Source: CAYYMX01 sp964473045
GTDB taxonomy: Bacteria > Pseudomonadota > Alphaproteobacteria > Methylaequorales > Methylaequoraceae
Length of the DNA stretch: 6,445 bases
Assembly: GCA_964473045.1 (NCBI GenBank)
Contig: CAYYMX010000077.1
Location: 1-6,445, forward strand
Direction of reading: 5' to 3'
The number at the start of each line of letters is the position of its first letter. The stretch's first letter is position 1. Shown piece by piece: positions 1 through 5,964 of this stretch. Position numbers and translations under genes: made by a program. The notes under the pieces are model-generated. The model had not been told where the DNA came from. It worked only from the letters and a program-made list of their open reading frames with translations, and did no database searches.

Positions 1-73
1 AATTTCAAATAATTTCCTGAAATTCTTTTAGATTTTTTAAATTTTTATAATTAGAAATTTTAAAATAAAATTT
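1..73 (-). other. Apparent detached C-terminal coding tail of the GST gene
   Basis: Directly after the TAA at 74-76, the same frame continues for 22 sense codons and ends at a TGA (5-7). It reads KFYFKISNYKNLKNLKEFQ and three more residues. This amphipathic stretch (Leu-x2-Phe-Tyr, Lys-Ile-x-Asn, Leu-Lys-x2-Leu-Lys-x-Phe) resembles the last helix and tail that end sigma-like glutathione S-transferases. Reading through would give about 210 residues, close to the usual family length. I therefore read it as former or mis-sequenced coding DNA, not spacer. The region also holds an all-AT inverted repeat (55-73), which may be chance. Confidence 0.45.
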
Positions 74-637
74 TTATAATTTTTTGAATTTTTTTAAAAA
101 ATCACTATCTATATGATCTAGTTTTCCTGAGCAAAACCAATGAATTACTCTCCATGCTGTGATATCAGCAAGGGAAAAGTTGCCTGTAAAAAAAAGTTTT
201 TGTTTGGAAGAGTTTTTTAAAAGTTTTTCAAGAAAACCAAACCATAAAATAAGATCATTTTTTACAAATTTTTTTCTCAGCTTAATCTTTTTTTGTTTAT
301 TTTTTTCTCTTATCGATGGAGCTATTCTGATTGTTATATCATTGCTCCAATCAAGTACTTGGTCTATGACCAAAGATTTTTCAGGATTGAAATTATAAAG
401 TTTAGATTTTATAGCACAGTATCTTGCTATTGCTGACGTTTGTCCAAACATTTTTTCGTTTATAACCATAACTGGAAGTTGTCCAAAGGGAAATTGAAGG
501 TTTCCATCTCTTTTTTTTTTTAAAAACCTTTCCCTTGATATTTTTTTTAAAGAATATTTGACATCTCCATATGCCAAACAAAGCCTTAAAATATCAATTC
601 TCCAAAAAGGGAAGTCAAAATAAATTAGTTTAATCAT
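74..637 (-). CDS. Glutathione S-transferase family protein, probably C-terminally truncated
   Basis: This is a 187-aa soluble protein of the sigma-like GST type, expected to conjugate or reduce substrates with glutathione in the cytoplasm. The N-terminal thioredoxin-like domain (about 1-78) has Tyr6 in the catalytic position, then FPFWRIDILRL. It also has the QLPV motif with the cis-proline at 53-56, and GQTSAIARY at 65-73, where Gln66 and Ser68 would hold the glutamyl part of glutathione. The all-helical C-terminal domain (about 85-187) contains TGNFSLADITAW (151-162), the Ser-x2-Asp capping box of GSTs. The substrate cannot be told from sequence. The ATG at 635-637 lies 2 bp after the fpr stop, so the two genes are probably co-transcribed; no clear Shine-Dalgarno is present. 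The protein is about 20 residues shorter than typical relatives. The frame after its TAA still looks coding, so the stop may be a recent nonsense change or a sequence error. Confidence 0.85.
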   Translation of the reverse strand: MIKLIYFDFPFWRIDILRLCLAYGDVKYSLKKISRERFLKKKRDGNLQFPFGQLPVMVINEKMFGQTSAIARYCAIKSKLYNFNPEKSLVIDQVLDWSNDITIRIAPSIREKNKQKKIKLRKKFVKNDLILWFGFLEKLLKNSSKQKLFFTGNFSLADITAWRVIHWFCSGKLDHIDSDFLKKFKKL

Positions 638-639
638 TT

Positions 640-1407
640 TTATTTTTCAGCAAATGCTTTTTCAATTACAAACCCACCTTGAACTTTTGTAGACCCTTCT
701 GTTGAGCCAAGATTCTCAAATATTTTTTTTAATTCAAATGTCATTTCTTCTGAACCACAAATCATTACTCTATCATTATTTGGGTCAAAATTTTCAATGC
801 CCAGATTACTCCATAATCTATTTTCTGTAATCCAACTTGTAATTCTTCCTTTCCTTGGCCATTCTTCTCTTGTTACAGAATTAAAATAAATAAAATTTCC
901 CTTTGTTACTTGAGTGTAAATTTCATCTTTATTCAAATTTTCTAGAGTATCCATATAGGCTAACTCTTTTGGAGTTCTTACGGTATGAGTTAACACTACT
1001 TTTTCAAATTTTTCATATGTTTCAGGATCTCTTATTATACTCATGAAAGGGGCAAGGCCAGTACCAGTGGAAAACAAAAATAAATTTCTGCCAGGTAATA
1101 AATAATCACAAACTAATGTCCCTGTGGGCCTGGAATTTATTAATATTTCATCATTAACTTTTATATGTTGTAATTTGCTGGTTAATGGGCCATTTGGAAC
1201 TTTTATTGATAGAAATTCTAGATGTTCCTCATGATTAGGACTTACTACAGAATACGCTCGTAATAAAGGACGTCCTTCAATTTCTAGACCTATCATTGCA
1301 AATTCACCATTCTTGAATCTGAATGAAATATCTCTCGTTGTTTTAAAACTAAAAGTTTTACTTGTCCAATGATGAACGCTTATAACTTTTTCTTTAAGTA
1401 ATGCCAT
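640..1407 (-). CDS. fpr: Ferredoxin--NADP(+) reductase, bacterial type
   Basis: This 255-aa flavoprotein moves electrons between NADP(H) and ferredoxin or flavodoxin in the cytoplasm, feeding oxidative-stress defence and reductive biosynthesis. The FAD domain (about 1-100) has RAYS (50-53), the Arg-x-Tyr-Ser flavin motif, and NGPLTSKL (72-79) near the FAD pyrophosphate. The NADP domain (about 101-255) has STGTGLAPF (113-121) and VMICGSEEM (214-222). The C-terminus, FVIEKAFAEK, matches the Azotobacter/Rhodobacter bacterial subclass, where the near-terminal Phe (Phe252 here) packs against the flavin; plant-type enzymes end in Tyr. Length is normal and the gene looks intact. The start is ATG at 1405-1407, with no strong Shine-Dalgarno. 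It is first in an fpr-GST pair and divergent from the PEP carboxylase gene. The assignment to Fpr over other members of the oxidoreductase superfamily is strong. Confidence 0.95.
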   Translation of the reverse strand: MALLKEKVISVHHWTSKTFSFKTTRDISFRFKNGEFAMIGLEIEGRPLLRAYSVVSPNHEEHLEFLSIKVPNGPLTSKLQHIKVNDEILINSRPTGTLVCDYLLPGRNLFLFSTGTGLAPFMSIIRDPETYEKFEKVVLTHTVRTPKELAYMDTLENLNKDEIYTQVTKGNFIYFNSVTREEWPRKGRITSWITENRLWSNLGIENFDPNNDRVMICGSEEMTFELKKIFENLGSTEGSTKVQGGFVIEKAFAEK

Positions 1408-1494
1408 TTGTAAATCTAAAAAATTATTGTTTTAAAAAACTTCATATGAAAATAAACTATGATATAAAACGTTAGATATAAAATTTTCGAGCAG
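1408..1494. promoter_or_regulatory. Divergent promoter region between fpr and the PEP carboxylase gene
   Basis: This 87-bp, nearly all-AT spacer is the only real intergenic gap in the window and must carry start signals for both divergent units. For the plus-strand gene a TATAAA (1463-1468) lies 26 bp before the ATG, with only a poor -35 candidate (CTTCAT, 1440-1445, 17-bp spacing). Overlapping TATGAT (1458-1463) is an alternative. No convincing pair is visible for fpr. A perfect 10-bp palindrome, TTCATATGAA (1441-1450), sits mid-spacer and could be a small operator, or chance in such AT-rich DNA. Confidence 0.4.
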
Positions 1495-4400
1495 ATGACA
1501 AGTATTAATATAAGAAAACTGTCACATTCTGAAATGGATCTTTATAGGAAGCCACTTCTCCCAAAGACTTGGAGTTGTTTTCCTGTTGATAAAGATATAG
1601 ATACCCAGCTTCTAAGAAAGATATTGCAGAAGGATCTTGATAAAATTCGAGCTGGAGCTGAAAAGGATCCATTTTCAAACTCTATCACTATGCTAGCATT
1701 AGATATTTCAAGAAGACTAGAAAAAAACAAACTTAACTATTCTGCACTTGAAGCTTTAATACAAAGATTAGCAGTCGGATCTGTAGGCTTAAGGGCTGAT
1801 AGGTTGAAGTCTTATATGGGTGAAGTTGATTTTGAGAAAAATAGAAAAAAGATCTTTAAACTTATTTCAAAAATTGCATATGATGAAAGTTCAGGCAAGC
1901 TTGTTAGTTTTGAAAAGTTTAATGGAAGTTTGAACAAAGAAATTTTTGGTATAGTTTTAACTGCTCACCCAACATTTGGTATGACATCAAAGATGCTAAA
2001 AGATTTAGCTAACCTTGCTACAATGACTGATGATAATGGCAAGAAAATTTCTGAAGCTAGAGTAAAAACAATTATAAAAGAAATTTTTAAAACTGAGCAA
2101 ATACCAGAAAAAAATATTACTCTTGAATTTGAGCATAATCTATCAATGCTAGCACTAAAGTTTTTACAAAAGTCACTAAATAGTTTTTATAAGGTTGTTC
2201 TTGATGTTTCAAAAAAACTCTATCCTGAGAACTTTACAAATATATCTCCTCAAATTTTTGGGTTACATACCTGGGTAGGCTACGATGTTGATGGTAGAGG
2301 AGATATTTTTTGGACAGATACATTTTTAAAAAGAATAAAAGTAAAGGTGGAACAACTAAAAATTTATTTAGTTAAGGTTGAAAATATTTTAAAAATTTCA
2401 AAAAAAAACCAAAAAGTAAAATCTGAACTAGATAAAATTAAGAAATTATTGGTTGAATCTTTAGCTGTTAATCAAAAAATTTTAGTTATTTTTTCTCAGA
2501 AAGAATTTATACAAAAAGTTGATGAGATTAAAAAAATTTCTAACTTTATGTATGACAAAAGGGAAAAATTACTTACAAATAGCAATGATCTTATCCAAAG
2601 AATAGAAAGTTTAATAAAATTTTTAAAAGACTCTAAAAATACAATTGATAATGAAATAAATGATGAGTTAATAATCTTTAAGATAGAGATTTCTAATTTT
2701 GGCTTGGGTTTAGGTCAAACTCAGGTAAGAATTAATGCAAATCAATTAAATAATGCTATATCAAAGGAAATTGATTTGAGTGGTGATCCAGAAGATCCTT
2801 CAAACAAAGCAACGTATCTAAGTGCAATCTCTAAATTAATTTTAGAAGTAAAGCCAGTAAAGATAAATTTTGGAAGCATAATTGAAGAAAATATGAATGC
2901 ACGAAGATTTTTTATGATCATAAAGCAAATATTTAAATATGTTGATGAAAACCAACCTATAAGATTTTTGATAGCAGAATGTGATTATTCTCTTACGGTT
3001 ATGACAGCTCTCTATTTTGCCAAACTTTTTGGTGTGGAAAATAAAATTGATATTTCTCCTTTATTTGAGACAGAAAAGGGTTTGGCAATTGGTCAAAATA
3101 TAATAAGTACTTTATTAAAAAATAACCATTTTAAAGAATACGTTATAAAAAGGAAAAAATTATCAATTCAGACTGGATTTTCTGATGCGGGCAGATATTT
3201 AGGTCAATCTGCTGCAGTGTTATCAATTGAGAATCTTCAAAGGAAAATTTCTAAAATCTTATCAGAAAATAAGTTGCCTAGAGTAAAACTTCTAATCTTT
3301 AACACTCATGGAGAGTCTATTGGAAGAGGTGGGCATCCAGTTTCTCTTTCTGACAGATTAAATTATATTTACTGTTCATATACCAGAAAAAAACTTAAAG
3401 AATGGAATATAGATTTAATTCAAGAAATAAGTTTTCAAGGTGGTGATGGTTATCAATATTTTATGAATCATGACCTTGCCTATGCTTCCATTTCTAGAAT
3501 CTCTGAGTTTTGTTTAGAACAAAATATAGAAGAAAAATTTGATCCTTTGTATGAATCACCAGATTTTGGGATTGAATTTGTTAATACAATTAAGAATTTT
3601 AATACTGAAATTATGGATGATCCTAATTATGCTTCTCTTTTGAACGTTTTTGGTTCGAATTTGTCACACTCTACTGGATCACGTTCTGTTAGCAGACATG
3701 TAGATGGGCTTATGAAAGCTTTGACCTATCATCCTAGTCAAACAAGAGCTATACCTCAGAATAGTATTCTTCATCAATTAGGGATGTTAGCTAATTCGCT
3801 AGGTGGAATAGGAAGGTTTTTAAGAAAAGATTATAAAAAGTTTGAGAAGTATTATGAAAACTCTGAAAGATTTAGAAGAGTCATGGAAATTGTAAAATAT
3901 GCGTTTGCTTTCAGTGATATAGAGGTTCTAAAAGCATATATTGATTGTTTTGATCCTGGATTGTGGTTGTCGTGGTCAACAAGAACGGCCGACCCTAAGA
4001 GAAGTGAAAATATGAAAGAGGTTGCAAATTTACTAGAGAAATTTGATGTTCATTGGAGATTAAACAAAGTTTATAGATTGCTTCATCAAGAGTATATGGA
4101 GATAAGAAACTGGATATTAGGTAGAAAATTAAGTGGAAGGATTGCTGTTGGGAGAGGAAGGGTTGTTGAAAAAGAAATTAGGGATGAATTACTTTTAATG
4201 CATGGGATTAGAGTTTCAATAATCCATGAAATTTTTTTACTTTCTGTCAGAATTCCAAAGTTTAGTGATCAAGCAGGAACATCTAGGGATGAAATAATAG
4301 CTAAACTTATACGTTTTGATGTTTTGGATGCTGTTCAAGTTTTAAGAAAAATCTTTCCTGCTGGCAAATTAAAAACATCAATTACTGGATTTGGAGAAGA

Positions 4401-4536
4401 AACTAATTATATTGGTGAAAAAAATATAGATTATACTCGGGAAGAAAAAACAATTTTTAATCAGCTAGAGGCTTTGTATGAATGTGCTAGAAGAGTTAGC
4501 ACAGGAATAACTCATTTTATTGGGTCAGTTGGTTGA
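1495..4536 (+). CDS. ppc: Phosphoenolpyruvate carboxylase homologue, divergent active site
   Basis: This 1013-aa cytoplasmic protein belongs to the PEP carboxylase family, which carboxylates PEP with bicarbonate to oxaloacetate and refills the TCA cycle. Landmarks in order, with E. coli equivalents recalled from the known sequence: LTAHPT (His158=His138), TWVGYDVDG (259-267), VRINANQ (411-417), PLFET (Glu525=metal ligand Glu506), GFSDAG (Asp564=metal ligand Asp543), SIGRGG (Arg611=Arg587), GSR (Arg730=Arg699) and RAIP (Arg751=Arg713). Oddities: Arg396 is Asn416, Lys546 is Arg567, His579 is Asn603 and Arg581 is His605. The essential NTG C-terminus is replaced by GSVG. The part after Arg751 is 262 residues, against 170 in E. 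coli, so the protein is longer than the usual 850-950. Family membership is secure; normal catalysis is not. ATG 1495 is the first ATG after an in-frame TAA (1465-1467), without a clear Shine-Dalgarno. Its 3' end overlaps the convergent channel gene. Confidence 0.88.
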   Translation: MTSINIRKLSHSEMDLYRKPLLPKTWSCFPVDKDIDTQLLRKILQKDLDKIRAGAEKDPFSNSITMLALDISRRLEKNKLNYSALEALIQRLAVGSVGLRADRLKSYMGEVDFEKNRKKIFKLISKIAYDESSGKLVSFEKFNGSLNKEIFGIVLTAHPTFGMTSKMLKDLANLATMTDDNGKKISEARVKTIIKEIFKTEQIPEKNITLEFEHNLSMLALKFLQKSLNSFYKVVLDVSKKLYPENFTNISPQIFGLHTWVGYDVDGRGDIFWTDTFLKRIKVKVEQLKIYLVKVENILKISKKNQKVKSELDKIKKLLVESLAVNQKILVIFSQKEFIQKVDEIKKISNFMYDKREKLLTNSNDLIQRIESLIKFLKDSKNTIDNEINDELIIFKIEISNFGLGLGQTQVRINANQLNNAISKEIDLSGDPEDPSNKATYLSAISKLILEVKPVKINFGSIIEENMNARRFFMIIKQIFKYVDENQPIRFLIAECDYSLTVMTALYFAKLFGVENKIDISPLFETEKGLAIGQNIISTLLKNNHFKEYVIKRKKLSIQTGFSDAGRYLGQSAAVLSIENLQRKISKILSENKLPRVKLLIFNTHGESIGRGGHPVSLSDRLNYIYCSYTRKKLKEWNIDLIQEISFQGGDGYQYFMNHDLAYASISRISEFCLEQNIEEKFDPLYESPDFGIEFVNTIKNFNTEIMDDPNYASLLNVFGSNLSHSTGSRSVSRHVDGLMKALTYHPSQTRAIPQNSILHQLGMLANSLGGIGRFLRKDYKKFEKYYENSERFRRVMEIVKYAFAFSDIEVLKAYIDCFDPGLWLSWSTRTADPKRSENMKEVANLLEKFDVHWRLNKVYRLLHQEYMEIRNWILGRKLSGRIAVGRGRVVEKEIRDELLLMHGIRVSIIHEIFLLSVRIPKFSDQAGTSRDEIIAKLIRFDVLDAVQVLRKIFPAGKLKTSITGFGEETNYIGEKNIDYTREEKTIFNQLEALYECARRVSTGITHFIGSVG
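4483..4503. repeat. 7-bp inverted repeat near the 3' end of the PEP carboxylase gene
   Basis: Two perfect 7-bp arms (TGTGCTA, 4483-4489; TAGCACA, 4497-4503) flank a 7-nt loop. On the minus strand the hairpin would form 8 nt after the channel stop codon at 4512, a sensible place for a transcript 3' end. It is not followed by a run of T on that strand, so it is not a standard intrinsic terminator. It lies wholly inside coding sequence and may be fortuitous. Confidence 0.3.
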
Positions 4537-5447
4537 TTTTTTTTAACCTTATAATGCCCTTCTATTGATAAGATGTCTTCCTCAGAAAGGTTAAGCCTTT
4601 CTGATAGTTTTTTTAGTTCTTCTCTTTCACCTTTATCAATTTTATTGTCTTCAAGCATATACTTAATTTTTTCTTCATATTTTTTTTGATTTCTTCTGCT
4701 AAATTCAGTAAAAGCAGCAGCTAAAATACCTGATGGAAGTGCAACAGTTCCAATTCCCAGAATTATGATAATAGAACCAAATGTTTTTCCTATTGATGTT
4801 ATTGGGAATGCATCGCCATAACCAACAGTTGTAAGTGTTACGACAGACCACCACATTGCTTGAGGGATGCTTCCAAATTTATCAGGTTGGACGTCTTTTT
4901 CTACCAAGTACATTCCACTTGATGATATTATTAATGCAATGAATAAGATAAAAAAAGCTGCTCCGAATGATTTTCTCTGATCCCAAACTACCAAAAGTAA
5001 GTTATTGATAGAACTTGAATATCTGGAAAACTTTAATAGTCTTACTATTCTTAATGCTCTAATAAATCTTAGATCAACGGTTGGATATATGAATGCTAAT
5101 AAGCTTGGCAAGATTGCCATAGCATCAACTATAGCTGAAAAACTAAAGATGTATCGTATTCTTAATTGACTATTACTTTTTTTTTCATCTTTGTTTTCAA
5201 CACACGACCATAATCTAGCAAAATATTCAATTGTAAAAATTAAGACTGAAAAATACTCAAAATATCTAAATTGGAGCTCATATTGTTGATATAGAGACTC
5301 AACTGTTTCTAAAATAACTGACAAGATATTAAAAAAAATTAGTGATACTAAAAAAATATCTACTACTCTACTTAGATTGTCACTGTCAGATGCTGGTTCA
5401 AGGAGAGTCCAGATTCTTTTTCTGATGTAATTTATTTTTTTTCTCAC
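4512..5447 (-). CDS. Six-TM voltage-gated potassium channel-like protein
   Basis: This 311-aa inner-membrane protein is built like a Kv/KvAP-type channel that would pass K+ as a tetramer. Approximate segments: S1 29-47, S2 61-80, S3 101-120, S4 126-142, S5 160-182, pore helix 194-206, S6 221-246. S4 carries a basic residue at every third position (Arg127, 130, 133, 136, Lys139, Arg142), the mark of a voltage sensor. The filter TTVGYGD (206-212) is the K+ signature. The soluble tail (250-311) is charged and helical. DNKIDKGEREELKKLSERLN (267-286) has the look of a short TerB-like or EF-like helical hairpin; that is inference. The start is GTG at 5445-5447: an in-frame stop lies 9 bp upstream and the first internal Met is residue 110, too late for a complete channel. 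It is last in the minus-strand cluster. Its final 25 bp overlap the convergent PEP carboxylase gene. Confidence 0.9.
   Translation of the reverse strand: MRKKINYIRKRIWTLLEPASDSDNLSRVVDIFLVSLIFFNILSVILETVESLYQQYELQFRYFEYFSVLIFTIEYFARLWSCVENKDEKKSNSQLRIRYIFSFSAIVDAMAILPSLLAFIYPTVDLRFIRALRIVRLLKFSRYSSSINNLLLVVWDQRKSFGAAFFILFIALIISSSGMYLVEKDVQPDKFGSIPQAMWWSVVTLTTVGYGDAFPITSIGKTFGSIIIILGIGTVALPSGILAAAFTEFSRRNQKKYEEKIKYMLEDNKIDKGEREELKKLSERLNLSEEDILSIEGHYKVKKNQPTDPIK
4582..4614 (+). terminator. Intrinsic terminator for the PEP carboxylase gene, inside the channel CDS
   Basis: A perfect 9-bp stem (TCAGAAAGG 4582-4590; CCTTTCTGA 4596-4604) with a 5-nt TTAAG loop is followed, after TAG, by seven T (4608-4614). 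It begins 45 nt after the PEP carboxylase stop and has the layout of a Rho-independent terminator on the plus strand only, since no T tract follows the stem on the minus strand. The same bases encode SERLNLSE near the channel's C-terminus, so the sequence is doubly constrained. Confidence 0.75.
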
Positions 5448-5456
5448 TGCGAAAAT

Positions 5457-5741
5457 TTATTTTTTTGGACAGATAATTTCTTTCATACAAGCCTGACCAG
5501 GAGATCCCAGATAAATCTGCTTATTTTTTTCATCTTTTTTTTGTGATTTATATTCACATATGACATCGTCCGGTATTCTTGTTTCTTTAATTAGTCTACA
5601 TTTATTATGTATAACTATTCGCTTTCTTCTATCAAAAGTTCCTTCTTCGGGTGCGTATGTTTTTCCAAGTGCAAGTGCAAGGAATGGAGTGAAAAAAATA
5701 AAAATAAAAAATCTAAGTTTTCTTGTTAGATTTATCATCAT
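5457..5741 (-). CDS. Small exported four-cysteine protein, function unknown
   Basis: I do not recognise this protein. From the ATG at 5739-5741 it is 94 aa. The basic start MMINLTRKLR leads into a hydrophobic core (FFIFIFFTPFLALALG), a good Sec signal peptide, with likely cleavage after ALG. The predicted mature part, about 68 aa, is basic and has four cysteines in NKC, VICEY, QACMK and IICPKK contexts. That number could make two disulfides in the periplasm. No Cys follows the signal core, so it is not a lipoprotein. In-frame ATGs also occur at 5786, 5762 and 5738. I prefer 5741 or 5738 because they put the signal peptide at the N-terminus and shorten the overlap with the upstream gene to about 29 bp, against 74 bp for 5786. 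Its stop is 9 bp before the channel start, and its frame equals the channel's. A role beside the channel is possible but unproven. Confidence 0.65.
   Translation of the reverse strand: MMINLTRKLRFFIFIFFTPFLALALGKTYAPEEGTFDRRKRIVIHNKCRLIKETRIPDDVICEYKSQKKDEKNKQIYLGSPGQACMKEIICPKK
5521..5540. repeat. 20-bp low-complexity direct repeat, copy 1
   Basis: This 20-bp stretch (TTA, seven T, CATC, six T) recurs exactly at 5750-5769, 229 bp away. Copy 1 lies in the gene for the exported four-cysteine protein, where it helps encode KKDEKNK. Its simple composition means a chance or slippage origin is likely. Confidence 0.4.
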
Positions 5742-5964
5742 TAGGTTTTTTATTTTTTTCATCTTTTTTATCAGTTTTTTTGTCATCTGTTCCAGGCTGA
5801 TATGCAGTTCCTTGGATTGTTTGGGCTATAAATTTATTCATTAATTGATCAGAATTTTTTACATAATCTTCCAAACTTTCCTTCATTTTTATTTCTGCTT
5901 CTTCTTTGCTTTCAGCTTCGATTTCAGCGAGTCCGTCAATTATCCAGTGAACTTTAAAAATCAT
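5713..5964 (-). CDS. Hypothetical 83-aa protein with Lys/Asp-rich tail
   Basis: I do not recognise this protein. Residues 1-58 look folded and cytoplasmic. A short beta-like start (MIFKVHWIIDGLAEIEAES) is followed by an acidic helix (KEEAEIKMKESLEDYVKN) and a second helix ending IQGTAYQPG. A pattern of Gly-x-Ala-x-Ile-x-Ala-x-Ser-x-x-Glu-Ala-Glu recalls small alpha/beta domains with an 'IEA.S.EEA' strand-turn-helix. Residues 59-83 are a low-complexity Lys/Asp/Asn tail, probably disordered. There is no signal peptide or membrane segment. The start is well supported: the ATG at 5962-5964 has an AAGGAAG Shine-Dalgarno and overlaps the TGA of the preceding Sel1-like ORF as ATGA, so translation is probably coupled. 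Its tail overlaps the start of the exported four-cysteine gene. Confidence 0.7.
   Translation of the reverse strand: MIFKVHWIIDGLAEIEAESKEEAEIKMKESLEDYVKNSDQLMNKFIAQTIQGTAYQPGTDDKKTDKKDEKNKKPNDDKSNKKT
5750..5769. repeat. 20-bp low-complexity direct repeat, copy 2
   Basis: This exactly matches 5521-5540. Here it encodes KKDEKNK in the Lys-rich tail of the 83-aa protein. The same peptide occurs in the downstream exported protein, although it is read in a different frame relative to that gene's own 5' end. Confidence 0.4.

Noticed and set aside
55..73. Inverted repeat with 8-bp arms just after the GST stop, as a terminator
   Set aside because: The stem is entirely A/T with a 3-nt loop and no T run after it on the minus strand. 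Such repeats arise by chance in this composition, and the region still looks coding.
159..398. Plus-strand open frame of 79 codons inside the GST gene
   Set aside because: It is antisense to a well-supported GST frame, has Phe/Ser/Leu-rich low-complexity content and shows no start signal. It is a shadow of the real gene.
1542..1730. Minus-strand 62-codon frame inside the PEP carboxylase gene
   Set aside because: It is antisense to the conserved N-terminal part of the carboxylase homologue, with no recognisable motif or ribosome site.
4529..4552. GGTT...AACC hairpin with a T8 loop just at the PEP carboxylase stop
   Set aside because: The stem is only 4 bp with a long T-rich loop. The 9-bp stem plus T7 at 4582-4614 is a far better terminator.
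5742..5786. Longer start (ATG 5786) for the exported four-cysteine protein
   Set aside because: It would add 15 Lys-rich residues before the signal peptide and overlap the upstream gene by 74 bp. GGAAC before it is only a weak Shine-Dalgarno. Not excluded, but less likely than 5741/5738.
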